Part shown: one piece after another, positions 8,305 to 15,913 of the stretch
Position numbering within the stretch: the first letter of the stretch is position 1
Layout: every line of letters begins with the position of its first letter
Origin: Actinomadura sp. NAK00032
GTDB taxonomy: Bacteria > Actinomycetota > Actinomycetes > Streptosporangiales > Streptosporangiaceae
Length of the DNA stretch: 64,000 nucleotides
NCBI RefSeq assembly: GCF_013364275.1
Contig: NZ_CP054932.1
Coordinates: forward strand, 5,828,001-5,892,000
Reading direction: 5' to 3'
Translations under genes and position numbers: made by a program
The notes under the pieces: generated by a model
Databases searched by the model: none
What the model was told of the DNA's origin: nothing
Seen by the model: the letters and a program-made list of their open reading frames with translations, nothing else

Positions 8305-11300
8305 GAGGTGCGCCCTTCGAACGTCCAGTCGCCGGAGCCGATCTCGAAGACGGCGCGGCCGTTCTCCACGCCGACCCAGCGGGCGTCCCGGGGCGCCGTG
8401 GGCCTGGCGGCCCCGCCGGCCACCGGGAACTCCACGCGCGCCCTGGTACTGGGCGGGACGGTGACGTCCAGCCGGAGTTTCCTGCCGGTGCGGCGCCAGG
8501 ACGCCGCGGCGTGCCCGCGCGGTGTCTCGTAGGTGGCGGCGGCGCGCGTGACGTCGCCGACGACGGCCGGCCGGACGAGCAGCGTCTCGAAGGCGATCGA
8601 GTCGTCGGTCTGCCCGAGGCCGGCGAGCCCCGCGTGGAACCACTCGTCGATGGCGCCGAGCATGAAGTGGTTCTGGGAGTTCCCGGAGGTGGGCCCGTCC
8701 CAGTTCTCGGTCAGCGAGGTGGCGCCGTGCACGACCTGGTAGCCGTAGCTGGGGTTGCCGGTCTGCGTCGCGAACGCGTGGACGACGTCGTCGCGTCCGG
8801 CCGCCGACAGGACGTGGAACACCGACGGCAGCGCGATCTCGCCGACGGTGAGGTGGTAGCCCTTCGCCTCGATGCCGTTCACCAGGTGGGCGAGGACGGC
8901 GTCCTTCTTGCCGTCCGGGACGACGCCCATGTCGAGGGCGAGCGCGTCGCAGGCCTGGCTCCCGGAGCCGTAGGTGTCGCCGGTGGCGTACTTGGCGTTG
9001 AACGCCGACCCGATCTTCCCGGCGAGGGCCTCGTACCCGGCCGCGTCGGCGTCCTTGCCGATGACCTTCGCGATGCGGGCGAGGGCGGACACGGCGCGGT
9101 GGTAGCCGAACGTCGCGGTCACGCCCTTGGGCGTGCTGTTGTCGAAGGTGATCCAGTCGCCCAGGCCGTAGTCGAGCAGGTGCCCGTCCGCCTTGCCGGA
9201 CAGGTAGTCGACGTAGCGCACCATGTTCGGGTAGTAGGTGCGGAGCGTTGCGGTGTCCCCGTAGGCGCGGTACATCTGCCAGGGCGCGAAGACGATGACG
9301 TTGCCCCAGTTGGGGTCGTCCCTGAACCCGCCGGAGAACACCGTGAACTCGGGCGCGATGTCGGGGACGAGGCCGTCCGCCGTCTGCGCCTCGGCGATGT
9401 CGCGGACGATCGCGCCGTAGTAGGCGGCGACGTCGTAGTTGCGGGCGACGGCGGGGAACACCAGGTTGGCCTGCTCCAGCCAGCCGAGCTTCTCCCGGTG
9501 CGGGCAGTCGGTGAGGACGGAGTACATGTTGCTCTGCACCGCGCGGTCGATGATCCGGTGGATGTCGTTGAGCAGGCCGTGCGAGCTGGTGAACGAGCCC
9601 GCCTCCGCGTTGCCGGCGCGCAGCGCGATCCCGGTGACCGTGTCCTCGTCCGGCGCGGACGGCAGCCCTTCGAGCTGCAGGTAGCGGAAGCCGTGGTAGA
9701 CGAACCGGGGATGCCACGTCTCGGTGCCCTCGCCGGACAGGGTGTAGGTGTCCCAGATGGGCGAGCCGGTGGTGTGCTGGCTGACGGTCCCGTCGTCGTT
9801 CAGCAGCTCGCCGGGACGCATGGTGACCTTCGTCCCGGCCGGGCCGCTGACGCGCAGCTTCGGCCAGCCCGCGAAGTTGGTGCCGAGGTCGACGACGTAC
9901 ACGCCGTCCTTCGGCCGCGTGATCTTCTTGGTGCGGAAGGTGCCGGCCGGGACGATCGGCGGCGCGGTGCGGGCGGCGAGCCGGGCCGTGGGCGCGGCGA
10001 CCTTCACCGCGTCCGACCAGTCCTTCGGGGCGCGGCGCGCGTCGTGGTCCTCGCCGCCGTACCAGTTCGTGAAGGTGGTCGCGCCGAGGGCGGTGCGCCA
10101 GGACGCGTCGGACGCGACGACCTCGCGCGACCCGTCGGTGTAGGTGATCTCCAGCTGGCCGAGGAACACGGGCTTGCCGTCCGACCGGGTGAGCTTCTCG
10201 TAGCGGCCGGGCGTGGGCGGCACGTGCGCCATGCCGGTGCCCAGCTCCACTTGCACGCGGTTGCCGCCGCGATGGAGCAGCCTGGTCACGTCGTAGGTGG
10301 AGTAGACGATCCGCTCCTTGTACGCGCTGTAGGGCGGTTCGAGGACGGCGTCGCTGACGGGGCGTCCGTTCACCGCGATGTCCAGGACGCCGAGGGCCGT
10401 CGCGTAGAGGCGTGCCGTGCGGACGCGCTTGCCCACCGTGAACTCGCGCCTGAAGACGGGGAGCGCCTCGGGCTGCCGGTGCAGCGGCGGCGGCGCCTCC
10501 TGCCCCTCCACCGTGGCGGCCGTGTCGAACGCCGTGCCGTCGCCGGACGTCCGGACGGTGAAGTCCTCCGGGAAGTTGGCCGTCTTCCCGTCGTCGGTCG
10601 TCACGTCGGTGCGCGGGTAGAGCAGGACGCGGTCGAACGCCTTCTCCTCGCCGAGATCGATCTGGATCCAGACGGGGTCGGCGAGGTCCTGCTCCCGCCG
10701 CTCCATGCTCGTGTAGCCGAAGGGGGCGGCGTCGCTGGTGAGCGAGCCGTCGGTGACGGCCTTCGGTTCCCACTGGCCGCCGACCGTGTAGCTCTCGGAC
10801 GCGGTCACGGCGGCCCCGGCCGCCACGTTCGCGCCGGACGCGCCGTCCAGCACCTGGATCTCGGCGAGCTGGAGCCGCGACACCTTGTACGGCCAGCCCT
10901 CCTTGATCGGCAGGCCGAGCCGCGTCACGTCCAGCCGGACGTACCGCGCCGACCGGGCCGGGAACGTGATCACCGCCGCCACCGGCTCGGGGTCGGCGGA
11001 CCACGCCGCGTTCCCGATCCACTGGGCCGTCCAGTCCGCGGCGGCGAGCAGGCCCATCTCGAAGTGGGACGGCTCGCTCCACGCGGACGCGCGGCCGTGC
11101 CCGTCCCATACCCGGACCTGCCACGACGCCCGCTCGCGGGACTTCAGCGCCCGTCCGGCGTAGACGGCCGACACGGCGGCGCCGCCGACCTTGCCGGAGT
11201 CCCACAGGTCCGGGCGGGCGAGGCGCGCCCGCGAGGTGGCGACCCGCACCTGGTACGCCGACTGGACGGCGTTGCGCGGCCCGGCGGCGAACCGCCAGCT

Positions 11301-11495
11301 CAGCGTCGGCCGCGCGGCGTCGATCCCGAGCGGCGACGGCAGGTGGCCGACCCGCAGATCGGCGGGGCGCAGCGTCCTGCCCCTCCCCGGGGCGGGTGCC
11401 GCCGACGCGGGCGCGACGACCGCGCCGCCCGCCGTGACCGCCGCCGCGGCGACGCCGCCGGCCTGCACGAACCTTCTTCTGGACAACTCGTTCAT
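8301..11495 (-). CDS. Exported alpha-L-rhamnosidase (GH78) with discoidin-like insert
   Basis: First gene of the three-gene rhamnosidase operon; 1064 residues. I take the ATG at 11495 because GAGGAG precedes it by six bases and a twin-arginine signal (SRRRFVQAGG) follows at once. After the fibronectin-like N domain (LSWRFAAGP), residues about 150-290 form an F5/8 type C (discoidin) carbohydrate-binding domain, recognisable from YVRLDVTRLGLP...ESYTVGGQWEPKAVTDG...WIQIDLGEEKAFDRV. The catalytic barrel has DCPHREKLGWLEQ (GH78 acid loop) and SLTENWDGPTSGNSQNHF (base loop). The final residues NGRAVFEIGSGDWTF make the closing beta strands, and a decayed homologue of this tail lies at 12021-12098. 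Probably secreted or wall-associated. Confidence 0.9.
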   Translation of the reverse strand: MNELSRRRFVQAGGVAAAAVTAGGAVVAPASAAPAPGRGRTLRPADLRVGHLPSPLGIDAARPTLSWRFAAGPRNAVQSAYQVRVATSRARLARPDLWDSGKVGGAAVSAVYAGRALKSRERASWQVRVWDGHGRASAWSEPSHFEMGLLAAADWTAQWIGNAAWSADPEPVAAVITFPARSARYVRLDVTRLGLPIKEGWPYKVSRLQLAEIQVLDGASGANVAAGAAVTASESYTVGGQWEPKAVTDGSLTSDAAPFGYTSMERREQDLADPVWIQIDLGEEKAFDRVLLYPRTDVTTDDGKTANFPEDFTVRTSGDGTAFDTAATVEGQEAPPPLHRQPEALPVFRREFTVGKRVRTARLYATALGVLDIAVNGRPVSDAVLEPPYSAYKERIVYSTYDVTRLLHRGGNRVQVELGTGMAHVPPTPGRYEKLTRSDGKPVFLGQLEITYTDGSREVVASDASWRTALGATTFTNWYGGEDHDARRAPKDWSDAVKVAAPTARLAARTAPPIVPAGTFRTKKITRPKDGVYVVDLGTNFAGWPKLRVSGPAGTKVTMRPGELLNDDGTVSQHTTGSPIWDTYTLSGEGTETWHPRFVYHGFRYLQLEGLPSAPDEDTVTGIALRAGNAEAGSFTSSHGLLNDIHRIIDRAVQSNMYSVLTDCPHREKLGWLEQANLVFPAVARNYDVAAYYGAIVRDIAEAQTADGLVPDIAPEFTVFSGGFRDDPNWGNVIVFAPWQMYRAYGDTATLRTYYPNMVRYVDYLSGKADGHLLDYGLGDWITFDNSTPKGVTATFGYHRAVSALARIAKVIGKDADAAGYEALAGKIGSAFNAKYATGDTYGSGSQACDALALDMGVVPDGKKDAVLAHLVNGIEAKGYHLTVGEIALPSVFHVLSAAGRDDVVHAFATQTGNPSYGYQVVHGATSLTENWDGPTSGNSQNHFMLGAIDEWFHAGLAGLGQTDDSIAFETLLVRPAVVGDVTRAAATYETPRGHAAASWRRTGRKLRLDVTVPPSTRARVEFPVAGGAARPTAPRDARWVGVENGRAVFEIGSGDWTFEGRTS

Positions 11496-11561
11496 CTCGG
11501 GCTCCTCAGCCGTCGTTCGAACGGGGGGTGGGGTGACGAGGGCGGGATTTAGTAATAGATA

Positions 11562-11590
11562 TTGACCGTCAAGCTTCGTGACTATAAAGT
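11562..11590 (+). promoter_or_regulatory. Divergent promoter region between the rhamnosidase operon and the DUF1801 gene
   Basis: On the plus strand TTGACC (11562-11567), a 17-nt spacer and TAAAGT (11585-11590) make a good housekeeping promoter for the DUF1801 gene starting at 11633. TTGACCGTCAA (11562-11572) is an 11-bp palindrome, so a -35-like TTGACG also faces the rhamnosidase genes, but no matching -10 at 17-18 nt is visible in that direction; AT-rich TATTAC lies closer. The palindrome may be an operator. No ACGTTTTAA element of the kind found at rhaR/rhaT is present here. Confidence 0.45.
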
Positions 11591-11632
11591 GGAGCACACG
11601 GAACGCACCACCGGCTCGAAGGGACCCACGCC

Positions 11633-11980
11633 ATGGGCAGCGAGATCGACACCTACGCCGCGACCAAGCTCGACCCGAAGTACGCCGAGATCCTGGCGGC
11701 GCTGCGCGCGCTGATGTCCGAGGAGGCCCCGGACGCCGCCGAGTGCCTCACCTACGGCTCCCCCGCCTGGCGCGGGACGAAGGTCCTCGCGGTGATCAGC
11801 CAGAGCAAGACCCACCTCACCTTCGCCTTCGAGCGCGGCGCCGAGTTCGAGGACGCGCACGGGCTGCTGCAGGGCGTCGGGAAGAAGACCCGCCACGTCA
11901 AGATCAAGACGCTCGGCGGCATCGACGAGCAGGCGCTGCGCGACTACATCGGCCAGGCCGTCCGGCTGGACCGGGCCTGA
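11633..11980 (+). CDS. DUF1801 (YdhG-like) domain protein
   Basis: A small 115-residue cytoplasmic protein of the DUF1801 family. The family landmarks are visible: an N-terminal helix ending ALRALMSEEAPDAAE, the CLTYGSPAWRG turn, a central beta sheet and a C-terminal helix (DEQALRDYIGQAV). Members adopt a YdhG-like alpha/beta fold with unknown biochemical function. It is divergently transcribed from the rhamnosidase operon, from the promoter at 11562-11590, and nothing ties it functionally to rhamnose use. Confidence 0.82.
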   Translation: MGSEIDTYAATKLDPKYAEILAALRALMSEEAPDAAECLTYGSPAWRGTKVLAVISQSKTHLTFAFERGAEFEDAHGLLQGVGKKTRHVKIKTLGGIDEQALRDYIGQAVRLDRA

Positions 11981-12020
11981 CGCGGGGCCTCCTCCCGGCC
12001 GCCCGCTCATCCGGGGCGCC

Positions 12021-12098
12021 TCAGCGCTGACCCGCGTGGAAGAGCAGCCGGCCGGAGCCCGCGCTGAAGACGGCGTAGCCGTCCCTCATGCCGGTGAA
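12021..12098 (-). pseudogene. Remnant of a rhamnosidase C-terminus
   Basis: Read on the minus strand and ending in TGA at 12021-12023, about 25 codons encode FTGMRDGYAVFSAGSGRLLF and a short tail. This matches the end of the GH78 enzyme at 8301-11495 (NGRAVFEIGSGDWTFEG): the same AVF-x2-GSG-x4-F pattern right before a stop. Upstream of codon -25 the frame turns into low-complexity Pro/Arg translation with no rhamnosidase features, and no start or ribosome-binding site is present. I read it as the surviving 3' end of a deleted rhamnosidase gene. The match is short, so chance is not excluded. Confidence 0.5.
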
Positions 12099-12168
12099 GC
12101 ATGGCGTCCTCTCTGAACTGCGCGGAGGTGGGGCGGGGGGCGGCGTCCGCGTGCGGGCATGCCGAGCA

Positions 12169-12200
12169 GGGCCCGCGGCCGGCCGGGCCGGTCGCGGGCC
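12169..12200 (-). terminator. Hairpin downstream of the isomerase-like operon
   Basis: GGCCCGCG (12170-12177) pairs with CGCGGGCC (12193-12200) around a GC-rich loop. It lies between the end of the isomerase-like gene at 12257 and the rhamnosidase remnant. There is no U-run, as is usual for actinomycete terminators. The rest of 11981-12256 contains only the remnant and otherwise nothing I recognise. Confidence 0.4.
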
Positions 12201-12256
12201 TGCGCCCGTCATCGCCTTGGCGCGGATCCCCCGATCACGCCGTCAGAGGTGGTCGG

Positions 12257-13675
12257 TCAGGGATTCACGTGGACGAGGTCGATCTCCAGAAGGTCGGCCA
12301 GGGCCTTCAGATCGGCGACCATGTGGCCGGTGCCGAGGGCCCAGTGGTGGGAGATGCCGGAGGCGGACCACGCGTCGGTCCACTCGCCGGGGTCGCAGCC
12401 GAAGTCGACGCGGGAGGTGGTGTTGCCGATCCGCAGCAGCGGCCCGTCCACGGTCTCGCCCTCGGACGCGACGAGCGCGAACCGGCCGTCGCGGCGCTGC
12501 ACGATCCCGAACGCGGTGACCGGGCCGTGCTTGACGTCGAACTCCACCGACACGCCGTAGCCGCGCTTGCCGTGGTAGACGCCGAGGCCGCGCAGCAGCG
12601 GGCGGCGGGCGCTGATCGCCAGGTGCGCGGGCCCGTCGTGGCCCATCTCGACGTGGCCGCGCCGGAAGTCCAGCGCCTGCAACTCGGTGAACGAGCCGCC
12701 CGCGCCGAGCCGGTCGGCGATCAGCATGGCGAGCGACGTGCGCAGCTCGTACTCCCCCGCCGCCGGGACGCCGCGCGCGGTGAGCAGCGACGCGCCGAGG
12801 ATCATCCCGGCGCCGAGCCGCTCGTGGATCTCGCCGTCCAGGCCCCGGTGGTAGTAGGCGAGGCTGTCCAGCTCGAAGTCGGCGGTGAGCCGGTCGAGCC
12901 CGACCGCGACGCGGGCCGCCCACGTCAGGTCCTCGTCGTTGACGGACGCGTCCAGCTCGAAGATCTTCTCCGCCTCGGCCCGCTTCGCGGCGGTCTCGGC
13001 GTCGGTGACCTTCTCCACCCGCACCCGCAGGTCGTCGAACTCCAGCACCTCGACGTGCCCGCCGAAGTTGGCGCTGACGAGCGTCAGGTCGGTGGAGACG
13101 TCGAGCATCCCCGGGTACAGGTGGCCCATCAGGCCGTGCCGGCCCCTGCGCAGCGCGGCCCGGACCCCGGCGGCGCGGACCCAGCGGCCGATCTTCGCCC
13201 AGGCCCGCTCGTCCTCCAGGTACCCGGACACGGACCGGAACGGGACGCCGCAGCGCTCGAACGCGTTCGCCATCTCCGGCAGCGGGCAGGCGCCGCAGTA
13301 GGCGAGCCACTGCCCGGTGTCGAACGTGGCGTGGTCCATCGACTCGGTCGGCTGCAGGTTGATCAGCAGCACCGGGGCGTCGGCCCGCTGCGCGACCGGG
13401 ACCAGCATCGACGCGGTCATGTAGGTGGTGAGGAAGCCGACGATGACGTCGCAGCCGGCCGCGCGGAGCCGCTCGGCCGCCGCCGCGCCCTCCTGCGCGT
13501 CGGAGATGAAGCCGACGTCGACGACCTCCGCGCCGAGCCCGCGCATCCGCTCCGAGACGCGCTCGGCGGACCGCTTCAGCTGCGGCAGCAGGTCGGGGAA
13601 CTGCGGCCAGTAGGCGCCGAGCCCCCCGGCGACGAGGCCGACCCTGACGGGCGGCGGCGCTGTGTTGTCTGCCAT
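12257..13675 (-). CDS. L-arabinose/L-fucose isomerase family protein
   Basis: A 472-residue protein of the arabinose/fucose isomerase superfamily. Such enzymes interconvert aldoses and ketoses with a divalent metal in the cytoplasm. The N-terminal Rossmann-like domains (VGLVAGGLGAYWPQFPDL; CDVIVGFLTTYMTASM) and the C-terminal domain with candidate metal ligands are visible: Glu in AAGEYELRTSLAM, His in VEMGHDGPAHL and His in GISHHWALGTGH, matching the Glu/His/His spacing of AraA. It is not the rhamnose isomerase of the locus, which is rhaI at 20655-21821. ATG 13675 has AGAGGAGAGG upstream, and only 18 bp separate it from the GH78-like gene before it, so it is in the same operon. I infer a role with a second sugar released alongside rhamnose; the substrate is unknown. 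Confidence 0.78.
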   Translation of the reverse strand: MADNTAPPPVRVGLVAGGLGAYWPQFPDLLPQLKRSAERVSERMRGLGAEVVDVGFISDAQEGAAAAERLRAAGCDVIVGFLTTYMTASMLVPVAQRADAPVLLINLQPTESMDHATFDTGQWLAYCGACPLPEMANAFERCGVPFRSVSGYLEDERAWAKIGRWVRAAGVRAALRRGRHGLMGHLYPGMLDVSTDLTLVSANFGGHVEVLEFDDLRVRVEKVTDAETAAKRAEAEKIFELDASVNDEDLTWAARVAVGLDRLTADFELDSLAYYHRGLDGEIHERLGAGMILGASLLTARGVPAAGEYELRTSLAMLIADRLGAGGSFTELQALDFRRGHVEMGHDGPAHLAISARRPLLRGLGVYHGKRGYGVSVEFDVKHGPVTAFGIVQRRDGRFALVASEGETVDGPLLRIGNTTSRVDFGCDPGEWTDAWSASGISHHWALGTGHMVADLKALADLLEIDLVHVNP

Positions 13676-13693
13676 TCCTCTCCTCTTCTCGGG

Positions 13694-15901
13694 CTAACGG
13701 GCCGTGAGGGTGTGGCGCCCGGCGGACGCCCCGTCCACGTAGACGTAGTCGCCGTCGCTGGACACGCCGCGCGCGGTCGCCTTGCCGCCGGCCCAGACGG
13801 TCCGGCCGTCGAAGGTGACGCGGCGGGTGGACCGGTCGACCGGGACGGCCAGCCGCCCCTTGGTGCCGCGCGGCGCGGTGACCTTCAGCTGGAAGCCGCG
13901 GCCGCTCCTGCGCCAGGACGCCGCGATGTCGCCGTGCGGGGTCGGCACCGTGCCCTCGGCCCAGGCCAGGTTCCCGGTGAACGGCACCACCGCCCAGGAC
14001 GCGTACCCGGGGGCGGCGGGCCGCACGCCGAGGACCTTCGTGCTGAGCGTGACGGTCGGCTGCGCCGCCCAGCCGTGCGCGAGGCTGGAGAACTGCTTCA
14101 GGTTGGGGGTGCCGTCCGGCTGCATGTGCTCCCAGAACGTGGAGCCCGGGTCCTGCCGGAGCTGGTGGCCCCAGTAGTTGCGGATCAGCTGCAGGCCGGA
14201 CGCGTCACCGGTCTCCAGGCGCGCGTCGGCTTCGAACCCGCTCGGCAGCGGCGCGTAGAACGGCGGCAGGCTCGCGTTCGGGGTGGACTGCGAGACCGTC
14301 AGCGACCCGATGTCCGTCCAGTTGTTGGCGCGCAGGTAGGCCAGGGCGCGCTCGGCGCGTTCGCCCTGCGCGATGCCGGTGAGGACGGCGGTGACGTTGC
14401 CGTCCTGCGGGTAGGCGCCGGGGATCTCGCGGGACAGCCGGTAGGCGCCGGCCTTCTCGTCCCACAGCTGGTCGTTGACGGCCTTCTTCACCTCGGCGGA
14501 CCGGGCGGTGTAGGTCCGCGCGGCGGACGCGTCGCCGCGCGCCTTCGCCATCGCCGACATCTGCTCCAGGTTGCGGGCGTACAGGGCGTTGACGTAGGTC
14601 TCGTGGCCGCAGTTGGAGTAGCCGTAGTGGCCGCACGAGCCCGACTCCTGGAACGCGATCAGTCCCTTGTCGTCCCCGGCGCGCACCGACTCCAGCCAGG
14701 CGGTCGCCTTGGTGAGCTGCGGCCACCACTTGTCGAGGTAGGCGCGGTCGCCGGTGTACCACCAGTGGTCGTACATGTTGGTGACGAACCAGGCCACGTA
14801 CTCGCCGTAGGTGCGCAGCTCGTTCTGGTTGTGCTGGCCGACGAGGCTGGCGGCGGGCACGTAGCCGTCCGGGAGCTGCTGGGCGGCGAGCGACGACAGC
14901 GAGTTGTCGACCGCGCCCATGTCGTAGGTGCTGACGTAGGCGACGGGCGCCTGGACGGCGAGGTCGCCCTGCCAGACGATCCGGTCCCGCTTGCCGCCGT
15001 CGTAGATGACGGACGTCCTCGGGTCGGCGTGCGGGACGGGGGCGTCGGCGTGGTCGCCCTCGCCCGGCACGTACGGCCACTTCTTCGCGGTGTCCGGCGC
15101 GCCGGTGTTGATCTGCACCGTGTAGGCGCCCGCGTACCAGACCTTGTTGAGCAGGTCGTCGCTGGAGAGGAAGTGGCCGCGGTAGCCGTCCAGGTCGCGC
15201 TGGTCGGGCGCGGCGGTGAAGTCCAGCGAGATCGCGTCGATGTCGACGCTGCCGGGGCCGTCCAGGAAGAGGGTCGCGTAGCGGAACCCGCCGCGCAGCA
15301 CCCCGTCGCGGACGGTGCCGGGCAGCTTCACGCCGTCCAGCGGGAGGGCGTGGCTGTCGGTGTCCTCGGTGTAGGGCTGGCCGGGGAAGCCGTTCCAGAT
15401 GTTGGCGGTGTCGCAGCCGGGCGCGATCTTGCCCTGTCCGCCGTTGGCGTCGGGGGTCAGCGCCATGTACTGCACCGATTCGGAGAAGCAGGCGCGCAGC
15501 TTCGGGCTCCCGGACGCGCCCTTCACGCGGACCTTGAGGTGCCCGGCGACCTCCTTGCCGAAGTCGACGATCAGCAGCGGGGAACCCGCCCGCTCGGCGG
15601 CGCCGGTGAGGCGGACCGACGCCCCGCCCTTCTTCAGCGCCCCGTCCGGGGAGCCCTTGATGCTCCCCTGCCGCGGGTCGGCCTTGAACACCTTGACGGG
15701 CTTGACGTCACGGCTGGACGGGGCGAGGACGTAGGGCCGCCACTGGCCGGGGCGCGGGGTGTAGGAGTCGTCCTGCCAGGGGCCCTTCGGGTGGGGCGCG
15801 GCGGTGGCGGGGAGCTCGAGCGAGGCGGTGCTGGTGATCGTGAGGGCGGCCGCCACGGCGGCGCGGACGAGGGAACGGCGGACGGTCTTGGGGGGAACCA
15901 T
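13694..15901 (-). CDS. Exported GH78-like six-hairpin glycosidase, short form
   Basis: About 735 residues, with a signal peptide (KTVRRSLVRAAVAAALTI...ATAAP). It lacks the N-terminal fibronectin-type domain of the large rhamnosidases and starts with a beta-sandwich (PLLIVDFGKEVAGHLKV) before the (alpha/alpha)6 barrel. Barrel landmarks are YDGGKRDRIVWQGD and STFWEHMQPDG followed by SSLAHGWAAQPT, the likely acid and base regions of this subgroup. Three consecutive possible starts (GTG 15907, ATG 15904, ATG 15901) exist; GGAG at 15908-15911 best fits 15901. It follows its paralogue (15914-18445) by a dozen bases and shares its overall architecture, suggesting tandem duplication. Rhamnosidase activity is plausible; another deoxyhexose or uronic acid is possible. 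Confidence 0.82.
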   Translation of the reverse strand: MVPPKTVRRSLVRAAVAAALTITSTASLELPATAAPHPKGPWQDDSYTPRPGQWRPYVLAPSSRDVKPVKVFKADPRQGSIKGSPDGALKKGGASVRLTGAAERAGSPLLIVDFGKEVAGHLKVRVKGASGSPKLRACFSESVQYMALTPDANGGQGKIAPGCDTANIWNGFPGQPYTEDTDSHALPLDGVKLPGTVRDGVLRGGFRYATLFLDGPGSVDIDAISLDFTAAPDQRDLDGYRGHFLSSDDLLNKVWYAGAYTVQINTGAPDTAKKWPYVPGEGDHADAPVPHADPRTSVIYDGGKRDRIVWQGDLAVQAPVAYVSTYDMGAVDNSLSSLAAQQLPDGYVPAASLVGQHNQNELRTYGEYVAWFVTNMYDHWWYTGDRAYLDKWWPQLTKATAWLESVRAGDDKGLIAFQESGSCGHYGYSNCGHETYVNALYARNLEQMSAMAKARGDASAARTYTARSAEVKKAVNDQLWDEKAGAYRLSREIPGAYPQDGNVTAVLTGIAQGERAERALAYLRANNWTDIGSLTVSQSTPNASLPPFYAPLPSGFEADARLETGDASGLQLIRNYWGHQLRQDPGSTFWEHMQPDGTPNLKQFSSLAHGWAAQPTVTLSTKVLGVRPAAPGYASWAVVPFTGNLAWAEGTVPTPHGDIAASWRRSGRGFQLKVTAPRGTKGRLAVPVDRSTRRVTFDGRTVWAGGKATARGVSSDGDYVYVDGASAGRHTLTAR

Positions 15902-15913
15902 CATCACTCCAGG

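Noticed and set aside
2138..11205. Very long reading frames of up to 2024-2130 codons on both strands across the rhamnosidase genes
   Set aside because: They translate to Arg/Pro/Gly-rich low-complexity sequence, antisense or out of frame to well-defined glycosidases; this is the usual stop-poor shadow in GC-rich DNA.
12099..12256. A short gene between the rhamnosidase remnant and the isomerase-like gene
   Set aside because: Reading frames here are Pro/Arg/Gly-rich with no start signal; only a hairpin is supportable.
12257..13675. Calling this gene a second rhamnose isomerase
   Set aside because: The fold family is AraA/FucI-like, unrelated to RhaI, and RhaI is already present with full motifs.
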